Positions 17,873-27,505 of a stretch of DNA of 64,000 nucleotides are shown piece by piece; the stretch's first letter is position 1, and each line of letters opens with the position of its first letter. The translations under genes were made by a program, and so were the position numbers. Source of the stretch: Thermoflexibacter ruber (GTDB lineage: Bacteria > Bacteroidota > Bacteroidia > Cytophagales > Thermoflexibacteraceae); the NCBI RefSeq assembly GCF_900113045.1, contig NZ_FONY01000020.1, positions 1 to 64,000 on the forward strand, in the 5' to 3' direction. The notes beneath the pieces were generated by a model. It was given only the letters and a program-made list of their open reading frames with translations, did no database searches and was not told where the DNA came from.

Positions 17873-18823
17873 ATGAATCACCAAATTGTAGAGTGTGTAC
17901 CTAACTTTTCAGAGGGGAGGGACAGGAAAATTATCAGTGAAATAGCTTCAGCTATCCAAGCAAACAACGACATTCAACTTTTAGAGATAGACCCTAACGA
18001 AGATGCTAATAGAACTGTCATTACTTTTGCTGGCTCGCCAGAGGCGGTTGTCGAGGCTGCATTTGCAGGAATAGCCAAAGCGAGTGAGCTGATAGATATG
18101 AGCCAACAAAAGGGAACGCATCCTCGTATAGGAGCGACTGATGTCTGTCCGCTTGTTCCTTTGCAAGGAATCACTATGGAGGAAACGGTAAGATATGCTC
18201 ATAGCTTGGCAGATAGGGTGGGCAGAGAGCTTAATATTCCTGTTTATTGCTATGAGTATGCTGCTCTTCGCCCTGAGCGTAAAAATTTGGCTTTTATTCG
18301 CAAAGGAGAGTACGAAGGATTGGCTAAAAAAGTGCAAAATACTGATTTTCAACCAGATTTTGGTAGCCCTGTATTTAATGCTAAGTCTGGTGCGACAGTG
18401 ATAGGTGCGAGAGATATTTTAATAGCCTACAACTTTAACTTAAATACCCAGTCTGTATCTATTGCTAAAAAGATAGCCGCAGAAGTAAGAACCTCTGGAA
18501 ATGGCATTGGGAGGCTTAATCATTTGAAAGCCATAGGTTGGTATATGGAGCATTACGGCATAGCACAAGTATCTACTAATCTGACTAACTTTCGACAAAC
18601 CTCTTTGCATCTGGTTTTCCAAACAATTAGCAAAGTAGCACAAAAATATGAAACAGAAGTCATAGGCTCTGAGTTAGTAGGATTGATTCCTCTTCATGCT
18701 CTTACTGACAATGGAAAAATGGAAATAGACCAAGCGATTGACTATTTGGGCTTGAATGTGCTAAGACCCTTTCTGCCAGAAAAGAAAATTATAGAATTGC
18801 TACTTGGGATAGAAGTAATATAA
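17873..18823 (+). CDS. ftcD: Glutamate formimidoyltransferase
   Basis: Moves the formimidoyl group from formimidoyl-glutamate, the product of histidine breakdown, to tetrahydrofolate. The protein starts MNHQIVECVPNFSEGRD (ATG at 17873); six upstream in-frame residues from a TTG look unconserved. Conserved blocks include DPNEDANRTVITFAGSP, THPRIGATDVCPLVPLQG, VYCYEYAA and EVRTSGNGIGRLNHLKAIGW. At 316 residues it is the stand-alone transferase, without the cyclodeaminase half found in mammalian FTCD. The other hut genes are not adjacent. Confidence 0.95.
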   Translation: MNHQIVECVPNFSEGRDRKIISEIASAIQANNDIQLLEIDPNEDANRTVITFAGSPEAVVEAAFAGIAKASELIDMSQQKGTHPRIGATDVCPLVPLQGITMEETVRYAHSLADRVGRELNIPVYCYEYAALRPERKNLAFIRKGEYEGLAKKVQNTDFQPDFGSPVFNAKSGATVIGARDILIAYNFNLNTQSVSIAKKIAAEVRTSGNGIGRLNHLKAIGWYMEHYGIAQVSTNLTNFRQTSLHLVFQTISKVAQKYETEVIGSELVGLIPLHALTDNGKMEIDQAIDYLGLNVLRPFLPEKKIIELLLGIEVI

Positions 18824-18906
18824 AGGAACTATTTGAAATTTTACATTTTTTAAAATAAATTGGCTCTGAATGCCAATATTATTCAACCCTTTTACCTAAT
18901 GCTACA

Positions 18907-20709
18907 ATGCAAAACTTTAAGGAAAAAATAGATTTCATAATCGGGCTGGGAATAACTCCATTGCTTTCTCCCCAACAGCAACAGACGGTTAGGATAATCA
19001 ATGGCATCAACCTGATTTTCTTATGTATGCTTGTGCTGGTATTTTTTACCAATATCTTCTCCCAAAATTATATACAGTCTTTTACTAACCTAATGATAAT
19101 CTTCTTGCTATGCTTACCTATTTTTATTTGGAACTACAAACAATACTATCAAGCTGCTAAAATTCACTTTACGGTTGGTGCGTTTGTCGCAATCGTCATG
19201 AGTACCCTTACTGCTTATAAGGCAGAAAGATTCAGTGAAACTGAAAATGTTGCATTTTTAACAGCTATTGTGATAGTCTTACTGTTTGAAAAAAAGCTCA
19301 AAGTCATGTTATATCTCTTGCTCACTGCTTTGTTATTTGGGCTGAAGGCTCTAAAACTAATTCTTATGCAAGGCAGTATAGATTTGCTTTATTTTCATAC
19401 GCTCATCAATACCTCTATCGTGTTGGTAGGCATTTATAGCTTTACTACCTTCTTTAGAAATAAGTTACTTGCAAGTAATACTTCTTTACAAGAGCTGATG
19501 CAACAACTCAAAGTTCAAAATGAGGAAATTAGTTTGCAAAATGAGGAGATTAGAGCACAAAATGAGGAGATTAGAGCACAAAATGAGGAGATTAGAGCAC
19601 AAAATGACCAACTCATAGTACAACAAGACCTATTAGATTATCAAAAAAATGTATTGAGAAGTTTGATAGATGCGCTTCCTATTTTCGTTGCCTTATTGGA
19701 CAAAGAAGGTAAGTATATCATTGCCAACAAGCCGTATGAACATGCTTTCCAAATGCCTACTGAACAAATTGAGGGTAATCATTATTCCAAAGTGCTTACC
19801 CCAGAACTTGTCAAAAATCATCGTCCCTTGATAGAGCAAGGATTAGAGGGAAAAGGTAGTAGTTTCGAAGAATTTACGATTTTACCTAATGGACACAAAA
19901 CCTATTCGTACGGGAAATATACTCCCATTTTTAATTCAAATAATACAGAAGTGCAGTTTTTAGCAGTATTTGTAACTGATATTACAGACTTAAAGGAAAG
20001 CGAAAAAAAACTTGCCGCTGCCAACAAAATCAAAGACAAACTATTTTCTATTATCTCTCATGACCTCCGCAGTCCTTTGAATTCTTTGTTTTCTTTAATT
20101 GAAATTGTTGAAAAAGAACTTATTACAGAACAAGAACTAAGAGCTTGCCTTACTGATCTGACCAAAAGTGTTACTTCTGTTTCTCAACTCCTTGAAAACC
20201 TGTTGCAATGGTCAAGAAGCCAAATAGAAAATCAAACCATTCAACCTAAAACTTTCTCTTTAAGGGAAGTCATAGAAAATAATTTTAATTTGCTTAGAAA
20301 GCAAGCCGAGCAGAAGCAAATCCAACTTTTCTCAGATGATACCGATGTGTTAGTTTTTGCAGATAAAAATACCATTGACTTAGTAGTTCGCAATCTCTTA
20401 TCTAATGCCTTGAAATTTAGTAACTTCAACAGTAAAATCGAGGTAATAGTAGAAGCGAAAGACAAGTTTGCCAATATAAGTATCAAGGACTATGGCATAG
20501 GCATACCCGATGGAATCTTACATAAGTTGCTTAGAGAAGAACTTGTCAGCACACAAGGAACAGGTAAGGAAAAAGGAACAGGACTGGGACTCATGCTTTG
20601 TAGAGAATTTGTTGAGAAAAATGGAGGGAAACTAAATATCATTAGCCAAGAAGGCAAAGGAAGCATTTTCTCCTTTACCATTCCTCTGGCTTCTGCTAAT
20701 GGCGAATAA
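18907..20709 (+). CDS. Membrane PAS-domain sensor histidine kinase with a repeat-built coiled coil
   Basis: 600 residues: about five or six membrane segments (30-185), a coiled coil (195-245) made of near-identical seven-residue units (QNEEIRA), a PAS domain (about 250-365, LPIFVALLDKEGKYIIANKPYEHAF), the phospho-acceptor motif SIISHDLRSPLNSLF (His385), and a HATPase domain with NLLSNALKFS, DYGIGIP and GTGLGLMLC. It senses a membrane or small-molecule signal and phosphorylates an unlinked regulator. The DNA repeat in the coiled coil makes its length prone to change by slippage. It is followed by the thioesterase gene. Confidence 0.92.
   Translation: MQNFKEKIDFIIGLGITPLLSPQQQQTVRIINGINLIFLCMLVLVFFTNIFSQNYIQSFTNLMIIFLLCLPIFIWNYKQYYQAAKIHFTVGAFVAIVMSTLTAYKAERFSETENVAFLTAIVIVLLFEKKLKVMLYLLLTALLFGLKALKLILMQGSIDLLYFHTLINTSIVLVGIYSFTTFFRNKLLASNTSLQELMQQLKVQNEEISLQNEEIRAQNEEIRAQNEEIRAQNDQLIVQQDLLDYQKNVLRSLIDALPIFVALLDKEGKYIIANKPYEHAFQMPTEQIEGNHYSKVLTPELVKNHRPLIEQGLEGKGSSFEEFTILPNGHKTYSYGKYTPIFNSNNTEVQFLAVFVTDITDLKESEKKLAAANKIKDKLFSIISHDLRSPLNSLFSLIEIVEKELITEQELRACLTDLTKSVTSVSQLLENLLQWSRSQIENQTIQPKTFSLREVIENNFNLLRKQAEQKQIQLFSDDTDVLVFADKNTIDLVVRNLLSNALKFSNFNSKIEVIVEAKDKFANISIKDYGIGIPDGILHKLLREELVSTQGTGKEKGTGLGLMLCREFVEKNGGKLNIISQEGKGSIFSFTIPLASANGE
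19516..19620 (+). repeat. 21-bp tandem repeat inside the kinase coiled coil
   Basis: Five units of 21 bases: the three central ones (19537-19599) are identical, the outer two diverged. Each encodes one heptad of a coiled coil (QNEEIRA), so gain or loss of units keeps the frame and changes linker length by exactly one heptad. Confidence 0.9.
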
Positions 20710-20782
20710 AATGGCACGAACTTTTTTGAAAGTGTTTAATTTTACTCAACTTTGCAGTGCAATTTTTTTCAATACTAATACA

Positions 20783-21307
20783 ATGGCATTAAAACAAAAA
20801 TCTCCAAAAGAGTCCTTTGTTACCATGACAGAAATGGTACTCCCCAATGATACCAACCCACTGCACAACCTCATGGGGGGGCGAATGATGCACCTGATAG
20901 ACATTGCAGGGGCTATCTCGGCACAAAGACATTCTCAACGAATAGTAGTTACAGCTTCGGTAGATAATATTTCTTTTCATCACCCTATCAAATTGGGGAG
21001 CGTTATTACCTTAGAAGCCCGAGTAACAAGAGCCTTTAATTCTTCTATGGAAGTCTATGTGGAAGTATATGCAGAAGACCTATCCATAGACAGTAAAATA
21101 TTGACTAACAAGGCTTTTTTGACCTTTGTTGCTATCGACCAAGCAGGGAATCCTATTCACGTGCCAGGGTTGGTTCCAGAAACAGAAGACGAGAAAAAAC
21201 TATACGAAAGTGCTTTACGCCGCAGGCAGTTACGCTTGATTTTGGCGGGAAGAATGAAACCTGATGAGGCTACTGAATTAAAGTCTTTATTTGAGGACTT
21301 GAAATAA
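20783..21307 (+). CDS. Acyl-CoA thioesterase (hotdog fold)
   Basis: Hydrolyses acyl-CoA to free acid and CoA in the cytosol. The start at 20783 gives MALKQKSPKESFVTMTEMV; an in-frame extension upstream overlaps the kinase gene end and is not conserved. The catalytic region DTNPLHNLMGGRMMHLIDIAGAISAQRH and the block VVTASVDNISFHHPIKLG are typical of the YciA/BFIT-like acyl-CoA thioester hydrolases. The C-terminal tail (RRRQLRLILAGRM) is charged. 174 residues is normal. It converges with recF, the stops being four bases apart. Confidence 0.88.
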   Translation: MALKQKSPKESFVTMTEMVLPNDTNPLHNLMGGRMMHLIDIAGAISAQRHSQRIVVTASVDNISFHHPIKLGSVITLEARVTRAFNSSMEVYVEVYAEDLSIDSKILTNKAFLTFVAIDQAGNPIHVPGLVPETEDEKKLYESALRRRQLRLILAGRMKPDEATELKSLFEDLK

Positions 21308-21311
21308 GTTT

Positions 21312-22391
21312 TTATGTGTGAAATAGGCAAATCTCTTGTTTAATTTCTCCAAAAAGGCTTTTAGTACGCTCAGGACGAGCATCGGTAAGAAAAACCTGAC
21401 CAAATTTGCCACTTGCCATCAGTTCCATGAGTTTTTTGATGCGGCTATCGTCTAATTTGTCAAAAATATCGTCTAAGAGTAAAAGAGGTTTTATGTGTTT
21501 TAGTTGGCTAAGTAGTTCAAATTGAGCCAATTTGAGTGCGATTACGTAGCTTTTTTGTTGTCCTTGTGAGCCAAATTTATTGATGGAGCGATTCTCTATT
21601 TGGAAAATGTAGTCGTCTTTGTGAATGCCCTTAGTAGTGCGTTGGAGGAGAAGGTCTTTTTGAATTTGCTGGCAAAACTCGCTTTCAAAGTCAGCTACCT
21701 GTAAGTCAGATTCGTACTTTAAGCTAATTTTTTCCTTCTGATTACAAATGAAAAAATAGTAATTTTCTAAGAGAGGAATAAAAGATTGGACAAACTCATT
21801 TCTTTTTTCAAAAATACTCTGAGCCAAAGGCAAAATCTGTGCATCATAAGTTTCTATTAGAGTCTTATCAAAGAAGTTTCTCTCTGCAAACTGTTTCAAT
21901 AAACTATTCCTTTGCTCTATTGATTTATTGTACTTCAATAGATTGTTTAGATAAGATTGGTCTATTTGGCTGAGCGTATTGTCAAAGAATTTTCGTCTTA
22001 TTTCGCTCCCTTCTCGGATAAGGTCGGTATCATAAGGAGTCATTAGTACACAAGGAAACTGCCCTATATGCTCACTAATTTTAGTATAAGGTTTTTTATC
22101 TACTTTTAGAGTTTTGGATTTTCCCTCTTGCAAACTGCAATGTACCTCGTATTCTTTTTCAGCTTTTTGAAAAAATCCTTGAATCATGAAAAAGCTACTT
22201 CCATGCCTAATATGCTGACTATCAGAAAAATTAAATCCACTTTTACTAAGGCAAAGGAAGTGAATGGCATCTAAGAGATTAGTTTTTCCGCTCCCATTTT
22301 CCCCTACAATGCCATTGATACCTTCTGAAAACGAAAGTTCAAGTCCTTCGTAGTTTTTAAAATTCAGTAATTGTATTTTTTTGAGTTGCAA
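21312..22391 (-). CDS. recF: DNA replication and repair protein RecF
   Basis: Loads RecA at gapped DNA with RecO and RecR in the recombination-repair pathway. The N-terminus MQLKKIQLLNFKNYEGLELSF is followed by the Walker A site GENGSGKTNLLDAIH. The SMC-like signature appears near GSQGQQKS, and Walker B is LLLLDDIFDKLDD. The total of 359 residues fits the family. Its upstream neighbour on the same strand is the EEP phosphohydrolase gene, 12 bases away, so the two may be cotranscribed. It is not next to dnaN or gyrB here, which is usual outside the gamma-proteobacterial layout. Confidence 0.96.
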   Translation of the reverse strand: MQLKKIQLLNFKNYEGLELSFSEGINGIVGENGSGKTNLLDAIHFLCLSKSGFNFSDSQHIRHGSSFFMIQGFFQKAEKEYEVHCSLQEGKSKTLKVDKKPYTKISEHIGQFPCVLMTPYDTDLIREGSEIRRKFFDNTLSQIDQSYLNNLLKYNKSIEQRNSLLKQFAERNFFDKTLIETYDAQILPLAQSIFEKRNEFVQSFIPLLENYYFFICNQKEKISLKYESDLQVADFESEFCQQIQKDLLLQRTTKGIHKDDYIFQIENRSINKFGSQGQQKSYVIALKLAQFELLSQLKHIKPLLLLDDIFDKLDDSRIKKLMELMASGKFGQVFLTDARPERTKSLFGEIKQEICLFHT

Positions 22392-22403
22392 ACCTTTGAA
22401 AAT

Positions 22404-23246
22404 TTATAGCTGTATGACTACCATGACAGGGTGATGGTCAGAGGCAAAACGCCCTGCCCAAGTCTGCGTAATAGTAGCGTGTTTTTTTACTCGTATCTTT
22501 TTAGTATTCAAAAATATATGGTCTATTTCGCTGTTTTCTCGCTCCTTGTTTTCAAAACCATTAAAAGTATCTCTGGGACCGAAGTGTGGAGTTTCACTTA
22601 CCGAAAGCGTATTTATCAAGCCTACATTCAGTATTTGACAGGGTTCGTCTTGTGGGGTGCTATTAAAATCTCCCATAATGATAGCAGGCGTGTCTTTGGC
22701 GATTTTTTTGACCAGTGCTATCACTAATTTTGCACTTTCTCGCCTTGCAGTTTCTCCAATATGGTCAAAATGCGTATTGAAAACATAAAATATTTTATTC
22801 CCTTTTTTTGTTTGAAATTTAGCATAGGTAATGATGCGATTCAATGCGGCATCCCAACCCTTGCTTGGGTTTTCTGGGGTGGGGCTAAGCCAAAGCGTTT
22901 GACTTTCCAATAATCTAACCTTATCTTTCTGATAGAAAATAGGAGAAAACTCTCCCGCTTCTTTGCCGTCATCTCGCCCTTTTCCTACATATTCATACTC
23001 AGGAAGCAGCGTACTGATGTCTTGAATTTGACCATACAAAGCCTCCTGCATTCCGCAAATTTCTATTTCGTGAAAGCGAAGTAAGCTACACAAGTTTTCC
23101 TTTCGCTTATCCCAGCGATTTTCTCCGTCTTTTTCTGTATTAAAACGGATATTGAAAGTCATCAGCCTCATTTCTTGCCCATGCAAAAGATTTGTTCCCT
23201 GTATGAAAGAAAAAAGTAGTAAAAATTTTAAAATTTTGCTTTTCAT
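22404..23246 (-). CDS. Secreted endonuclease/exonuclease/phosphatase (EEP) family protein
   Basis: 280 residues with a signal peptide ending near NLLHG. The mature part carries the DNase I-like core in order: MTFNIRFN (Asn), GMQEAL (catalytic Glu), NTHFDH, MGDFNSTP (Asp and Asn), and GRFASDHHPVMV (Asp-His). These residues bind metal and cleave phosphodiester or phosphomonoester bonds. The target could be nucleic acid, inositol phosphate or a phospholipid head group; the sequence does not decide. It precedes recF by 12 bases on the same strand. Confidence 0.88.
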   Translation of the reverse strand: MKSKILKFLLLFSFIQGTNLLHGQEMRLMTFNIRFNTEKDGENRWDKRKENLCSLLRFHEIEICGMQEALYGQIQDISTLLPEYEYVGKGRDDGKEAGEFSPIFYQKDKVRLLESQTLWLSPTPENPSKGWDAALNRIITYAKFQTKKGNKIFYVFNTHFDHIGETARRESAKLVIALVKKIAKDTPAIIMGDFNSTPQDEPCQILNVGLINTLSVSETPHFGPRDTFNGFENKERENSEIDHIFLNTKKIRVKKHATITQTWAGRFASDHHPVMVVIQL

Positions 23247-23377
23247 TTGTTTTCAAGAAAATCTATTACAAATATCAGAAAAATTACTTTGATAATGGTA
23301 TTTTTATATTCCAATAAAATTTGTGCAAACTAATTTGCCTATGGTATGTTTTTAAACCAAAATAAACTTTATATTAT

Positions 23378-24394
23378 ATGATGAACTATCAAATTTCCTA
23401 TCAAGTTACTCCAACCCTATTGATTTCTCTGTTCTTTTTACTCATTTCCTGTTCCTCTGAAAATGAGCAAGGTACAGACGAAAAGGCTTTTCAAGAGCTT
23501 TTAAAGCCCATTCCTATATTTACTGAAAAGATGCTTGAGAATTTGGAAAGCTACTCAGCAGAAATCATTAATGGGCAAAGACAAGCACTCGAAACGGTGC
23601 TTTCTGCCGATAAACAACTCAAATTAGGCTTGGAAAAATCAGATTTTCCTGACTATCACCTTACTTGGGTAAGGGCAAAGCAAATCCGTCTCCAATACAT
23701 AGTTTTGCTGATTGGAACGGCGGCTGATAACTCAGCCGTTACCAATGAAGGACATAAATACTACCTTGCTACCTATACCCCAGAGGGAAAACCAATAGCA
23801 CACATATTGTTTGCTTCTTTTCAAGCAAGTTCTTTGGAACAGGACAGAAGTTATTTCCAATGGGAAGGAGATGAACTAATGGTGCAAATCACGAGCGAGG
23901 ACACCCACTTGATGGAACCTGTTTATATTACAAAAGTAAGTAATGAGAATAATTTTTATACTTTATCTCCCGAAGGCAAGATTGCCATAAAAGACGCTCG
24001 TATATCAGTGAAGTATTACAAAGGCGATACAGAAATCACTGATGAAGATGAAATCAATGGAGTAGAAGTGGGGGTAGGAGATTTACTTTATAAACATGAT
24101 GGCAAAGACATCGTTGAGTACGTTATTTACAAGGTGGTAGAAAATGAATATTTCTATCAATCTACTACACAAAGCCCTATGCGACTCATCAAAAAACAAG
24201 AAAAAAGCAACGGAAACATAGTAGTTTATTCCTTAGAAGGATATGACACAGAGTACAAGTTCAAAGAAGGGGAAGCCATTATCATAGCCAGACCCAAATT
24301 AGGGCAAGACGTTACTTGGGAAGTACCCAAATATTTAACACGCATCAATCCTGATGGTTCGGAAAGCCCTTTTAGGCTCAAAAGAGATGAATAA
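23378..24394 (+). CDS. Predicted lipoprotein of unknown function
   Basis: 338 residues with a signal peptide and lipobox LLISCSS (Cys25), so probably anchored in the outer membrane. The rest is soluble, rich in Glu and Lys with many beta-strand-like stretches and no motif I recognise. Two start codons are adjacent (MM); the first is used here. It stands alone on the plus strand, about 260 bases before the CHAT gene. A functional link to that exported protein is possible but not shown. Confidence 0.7.
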   Translation: MMNYQISYQVTPTLLISLFFLLISCSSENEQGTDEKAFQELLKPIPIFTEKMLENLESYSAEIINGQRQALETVLSADKQLKLGLEKSDFPDYHLTWVRAKQIRLQYIVLLIGTAADNSAVTNEGHKYYLATYTPEGKPIAHILFASFQASSLEQDRSYFQWEGDELMVQITSEDTHLMEPVYITKVSNENNFYTLSPEGKIAIKDARISVKYYKGDTEITDEDEINGVEVGVGDLLYKHDGKDIVEYVIYKVVENEYFYQSTTQSPMRLIKKQEKSNGNIVVYSLEGYDTEYKFKEGEAIIIARPKLGQDVTWEVPKYLTRINPDGSESPFRLKRDE

Positions 24395-24551
24395 AAGGGA
24401 TTGTATGATTTTTACTATATTTTTTCTTTACCTCTTTCTTGATTTTACGTTAAAGTCTAAGGAAGAGGTAATTTTTTGCTCTGATTCAAAGACTTCTGGT
24501 ATAGCTTTCGCACAAAATTATATTAAATTTGAATAAATCGTTACCTCGTAG

Positions 24552-24601
24552 GTCTGACTTTCTAAGTCAGACAAGAGCTACATTCAAAGAATGATTCCTC
24601 T
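24552..24601. repeat. Two adjacent intergenic hairpins
   Basis: A perfect 9-bp stem GTCTGACTT/AAGTCAGAC with a 3-base loop (24552-24572) is followed within a few bases by a second inverted repeat, CATTCAA/TTGAATG. No T-run follows either, so these look like a repeat element or an mRNA structure before the CHAT gene rather than a terminator. Confidence 0.5.
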
Positions 24602-24654
24602 TGAATGTTAATAAAAATATGCAAATCAAATTAAACACTTGAAAATCAAATACT

Positions 24655-27495
24655 ATGATAAAAAATTTATTCATGATACTCTTGCTTTTAGTATGCATGC
24701 AAGCACAAGCACAAATTTTGGACAGATTGAAAGACAAAGCCAAGAATGCCGCCAAGAACGCCGCAAGGTCTGCCAAAGAGGGGTTTTTTCAAGAGATGAA
24801 CAAAATGAAAGAAGAATACGACACGACAAGTTTTAACTATGCCATTGCCCTGAGCGACAATGCGGCTCTTTTTCAAAACAAAGAACGCTTTGGAAGGCAA
24901 AAAGTATTCTTAATGAAGGGCTTATACCGCGCTGATGAAAGGAGAGAAAGTCCCTTGGACAATGCCAGAGAAAGCAATAGCATCGGAGAAATGCTCTACG
25001 CAAACAATAGGTACAAGATGGCGGAGTTGAGCTTCAAAGGAACAAAAACTATCTTGGAAGGCATAGGGCAAACCTCACACCCCGTTTATGCTCAGTCATT
25101 GAGCAACTTAGGCTTGCTGTATCATACCACAGGACGCTATGCTCAGGCAGAAAAATTCACTGAAGCAGGTCTGGAGGCAAATAAGCAAATCGGGGCTACC
25201 CAATCTGCTTATGGTGCTTCGCTCAACAATAAAGCAGTGCTTTACAAAGACTTAGGTAGGTACATAGAATCAGAAACCCTTATAGAGCAAGCCCTGAGCA
25301 TCATTAAGCAAAGCAAGGGAGAAAATAGCTTACCATACTCTATCTGCTTGAATAACAAGGGAATAATTTATCAAACTATTGGCAGGTACGACAAAGCAGA
25401 AGAATATTTGAAAAATGCTTTGACCATTTCTCAACCTTTTTTGAAAGAAAAGTCTTTAAATTATACGCGCTTGCAAATGAATTTGGGCTTACTTTACCAA
25501 GACATGAAAAGATACAACGAAGCAGAGCAAATTTTCAACGAAGTAAAAGCCAATTTAGATAAAAAAGTAGGCAAAAAACACCCTGATTATGCTCACTTAC
25601 TCAACAACTTAGCTGCTTTTTACTTGGAAATTGGTAAAAATGAGGAAGTAGAAAAACTGCTTTTGCAAGCGGCGAGCATTTACAAAGACAAATTTGGAGA
25701 AAAACACCCATCGTATGCAAAGACAATCAGTAATTTAGGAAATTTTTATCGCATTAATGACCAACTAAGCAAAGCAGAACCTTTATTAGTCAAAGCCTTA
25801 GAAATTCGCAAAACTGTACTTGGCGATAAGCACCCTGACTATATAGATTCTTATGAAAACTTAGCTTTATTACATTGGCAAAAAGGCGATTTGAAAAGTG
25901 CTGTAGAGGAATTTCGCACAGTGTTAAAGCAAGATATGGAACTTGTCAGGACAAACTTTCCTGCTATGAGCGAATATGAAAAAACTAAGTTTTGGGATTT
26001 GATAAGTCCAAAATTTCAGATATTTTATTCCCTTGTCTGTCAAGCATATAACCAAGATAAATCCTTGCTTAGCGAAATGTATAACTACCATATCAATCTG
26101 AAAGGCTTGTTGCTCAATGAAACCACCAAAGTAAAAGAGCAAATTTTAGCAAGCAATGACAAAGCCTTGATTGACTTGTATTTGACTTGGATAGACCAAA
26201 AAGAAATGCTCGCAAGCCACTATACCATGAGCAAAGAGGAATTGGCAGAGGAAGGCATCAATCTGGACTCTTTGGAAAATGCGAATAATCAAATAGAAAA
26301 ACAACTTTCTCAAAAATCTGCTCTTTTTAGCAAAGGATACGAGCTGAAAATCTATGACTTGCAGACTATCAAGCAGATACTTAATCCTGAAGAAGCCGCT
26401 ATAGAAATAATAAGAGTACAAAAATTTGATAAAAAATTTACCAATGAGGTCTTATACGTAGCCTTAATTTTGACTAAGGAAAAGGAAAATCCTGAAATAG
26501 CTATCATGGACAGAGGCAAAGAAATGGAGGCACAGCATTTTAAATTTTATAAAAATGCCATTAGAAACAAAATCAACGACACCAAATCCTATAACATTTA
26601 TTGGCAAACGATTGATGGCTTGATAAAAGGCAAAAAAGTAGTTTATCTTTCTTGCGACGGCATATATAACCAAATCAATGTCAATACTTTGCAAGCTCCC
26701 TCTGGTAAATACTTATTAGAAGAAAAAGAAATAGAAATAGTCGCCAATACGCGCTACGTGCCTGACGTAAAAGCGGTTTCTGCAAGTCCCAAAGGAGAAA
26801 AAGCCATTTTGATAGGTTTCCCGCATTATGGAAATGAAAATACCATTACCTCCCTGCCGGGTACGAAGGTAGAAGTAGAAAAAATCAGCCAGATTTTGAA
26901 AACCAATAAGTTACAAACTAACTTATTCCTTGCTGAATCCGCCGCAGAGGAAGAGGTAAAAAAAGTAAGCAATCCTAAAATTTTACACATTGCTACACAT
27001 GGATATTTTTTGGTGGACTTAGAAAACTTTGGGAGGGAAAAGATTTTTGGGGTATCTACCGCTAAGGCAAAAGAAAATCCCCTCTTGCGCGCTGGGCTTA
27101 TGCTTGCAGGAGCAGAAAAAGCACTCAATCAGCAGAATGTAGAAGTCAGAGGACATAACAACGGGATTCTGACCGCTTTTGAGGTAATGACTATGCAACT
27201 TGATAATACTGATTTGGTAGTGCTAAGTGCTTGTGAAACAGGACTTGGCGATGTCAAACATGGAGAAGGCGTGTATGGTTTGCAACGTGCCTTTCAAATC
27301 GCAGGGGCAAAATCTATTATCATGAGTTTGTGGAAAGTAGATGATGCCGCTACGCAAGAGCTAATGCAAAATTTCTACACTCAATGGCTTAAAACCAATG
27401 ATAAGAACAAGGCTTTTATGCTTGCCCAGAATGCCATCAAAGCAAAGTATAAATTCCCTTATTTTTGGGGGGCTTTTGTATTAGTAACGAATTAA
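24655..27495 (+). CDS. Exported TPR-CHAT (caspase/separase-like) protein
   Basis: 946 residues. A signal peptide (MIKNLFMILLLLVCMQAQAQ) is followed by a basic helix, then an array of TPR or Kinesin-light-chain-type repeats over about residues 85-440 (SNLGLLYHTTGRYAQAEKF, NNKGIIYQTIGRYDKAEEY and similar). A helical linker leads to a C-terminal CHAT domain (about 640-946). The caspase-like dyad is intact: His782 in HIATHGYF and Cys860 in SACETGLG. CHAT domains are cysteine peptidases that are usually cytosolic; the signal peptide predicts export. The target is unknown. Confidence 0.88.
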   Translation: MIKNLFMILLLLVCMQAQAQILDRLKDKAKNAAKNAARSAKEGFFQEMNKMKEEYDTTSFNYAIALSDNAALFQNKERFGRQKVFLMKGLYRADERRESPLDNARESNSIGEMLYANNRYKMAELSFKGTKTILEGIGQTSHPVYAQSLSNLGLLYHTTGRYAQAEKFTEAGLEANKQIGATQSAYGASLNNKAVLYKDLGRYIESETLIEQALSIIKQSKGENSLPYSICLNNKGIIYQTIGRYDKAEEYLKNALTISQPFLKEKSLNYTRLQMNLGLLYQDMKRYNEAEQIFNEVKANLDKKVGKKHPDYAHLLNNLAAFYLEIGKNEEVEKLLLQAASIYKDKFGEKHPSYAKTISNLGNFYRINDQLSKAEPLLVKALEIRKTVLGDKHPDYIDSYENLALLHWQKGDLKSAVEEFRTVLKQDMELVRTNFPAMSEYEKTKFWDLISPKFQIFYSLVCQAYNQDKSLLSEMYNYHINLKGLLLNETTKVKEQILASNDKALIDLYLTWIDQKEMLASHYTMSKEELAEEGINLDSLENANNQIEKQLSQKSALFSKGYELKIYDLQTIKQILNPEEAAIEIIRVQKFDKKFTNEVLYVALILTKEKENPEIAIMDRGKEMEAQHFKFYKNAIRNKINDTKSYNIYWQTIDGLIKGKKVVYLSCDGIYNQINVNTLQAPSGKYLLEEKEIEIVANTRYVPDVKAVSASPKGEKAILIGFPHYGNENTITSLPGTKVEVEKISQILKTNKLQTNLFLAESAAEEEVKKVSNPKILHIATHGYFLVDLENFGREKIFGVSTAKAKENPLLRAGLMLAGAEKALNQQNVEVRGHNNGILTAFEVMTMQLDNTDLVVLSACETGLGDVKHGEGVYGLQRAFQIAGAKSIIMSLWKVDDAATQELMQNFYTQWLKTNDKNKAFMLAQNAIKAKYKFPYFWGAFVLVTN

Positions 27496-27505
27496 AAACA
27501 ATGAC

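Noticed and set aside
19516-19620. Regular direct repeats as a CRISPR array
   Set aside because: No spacers; the units are contiguous 21-mers in frame within a histidine kinase coiled coil. No cas genes are in the window.
24387-24536. 49-codon open frame with a hydrophobic centre after the lipoprotein gene
   Set aside because: It overlaps the lipoprotein stop, has no family resemblance and no conserved features. Probably non-coding.
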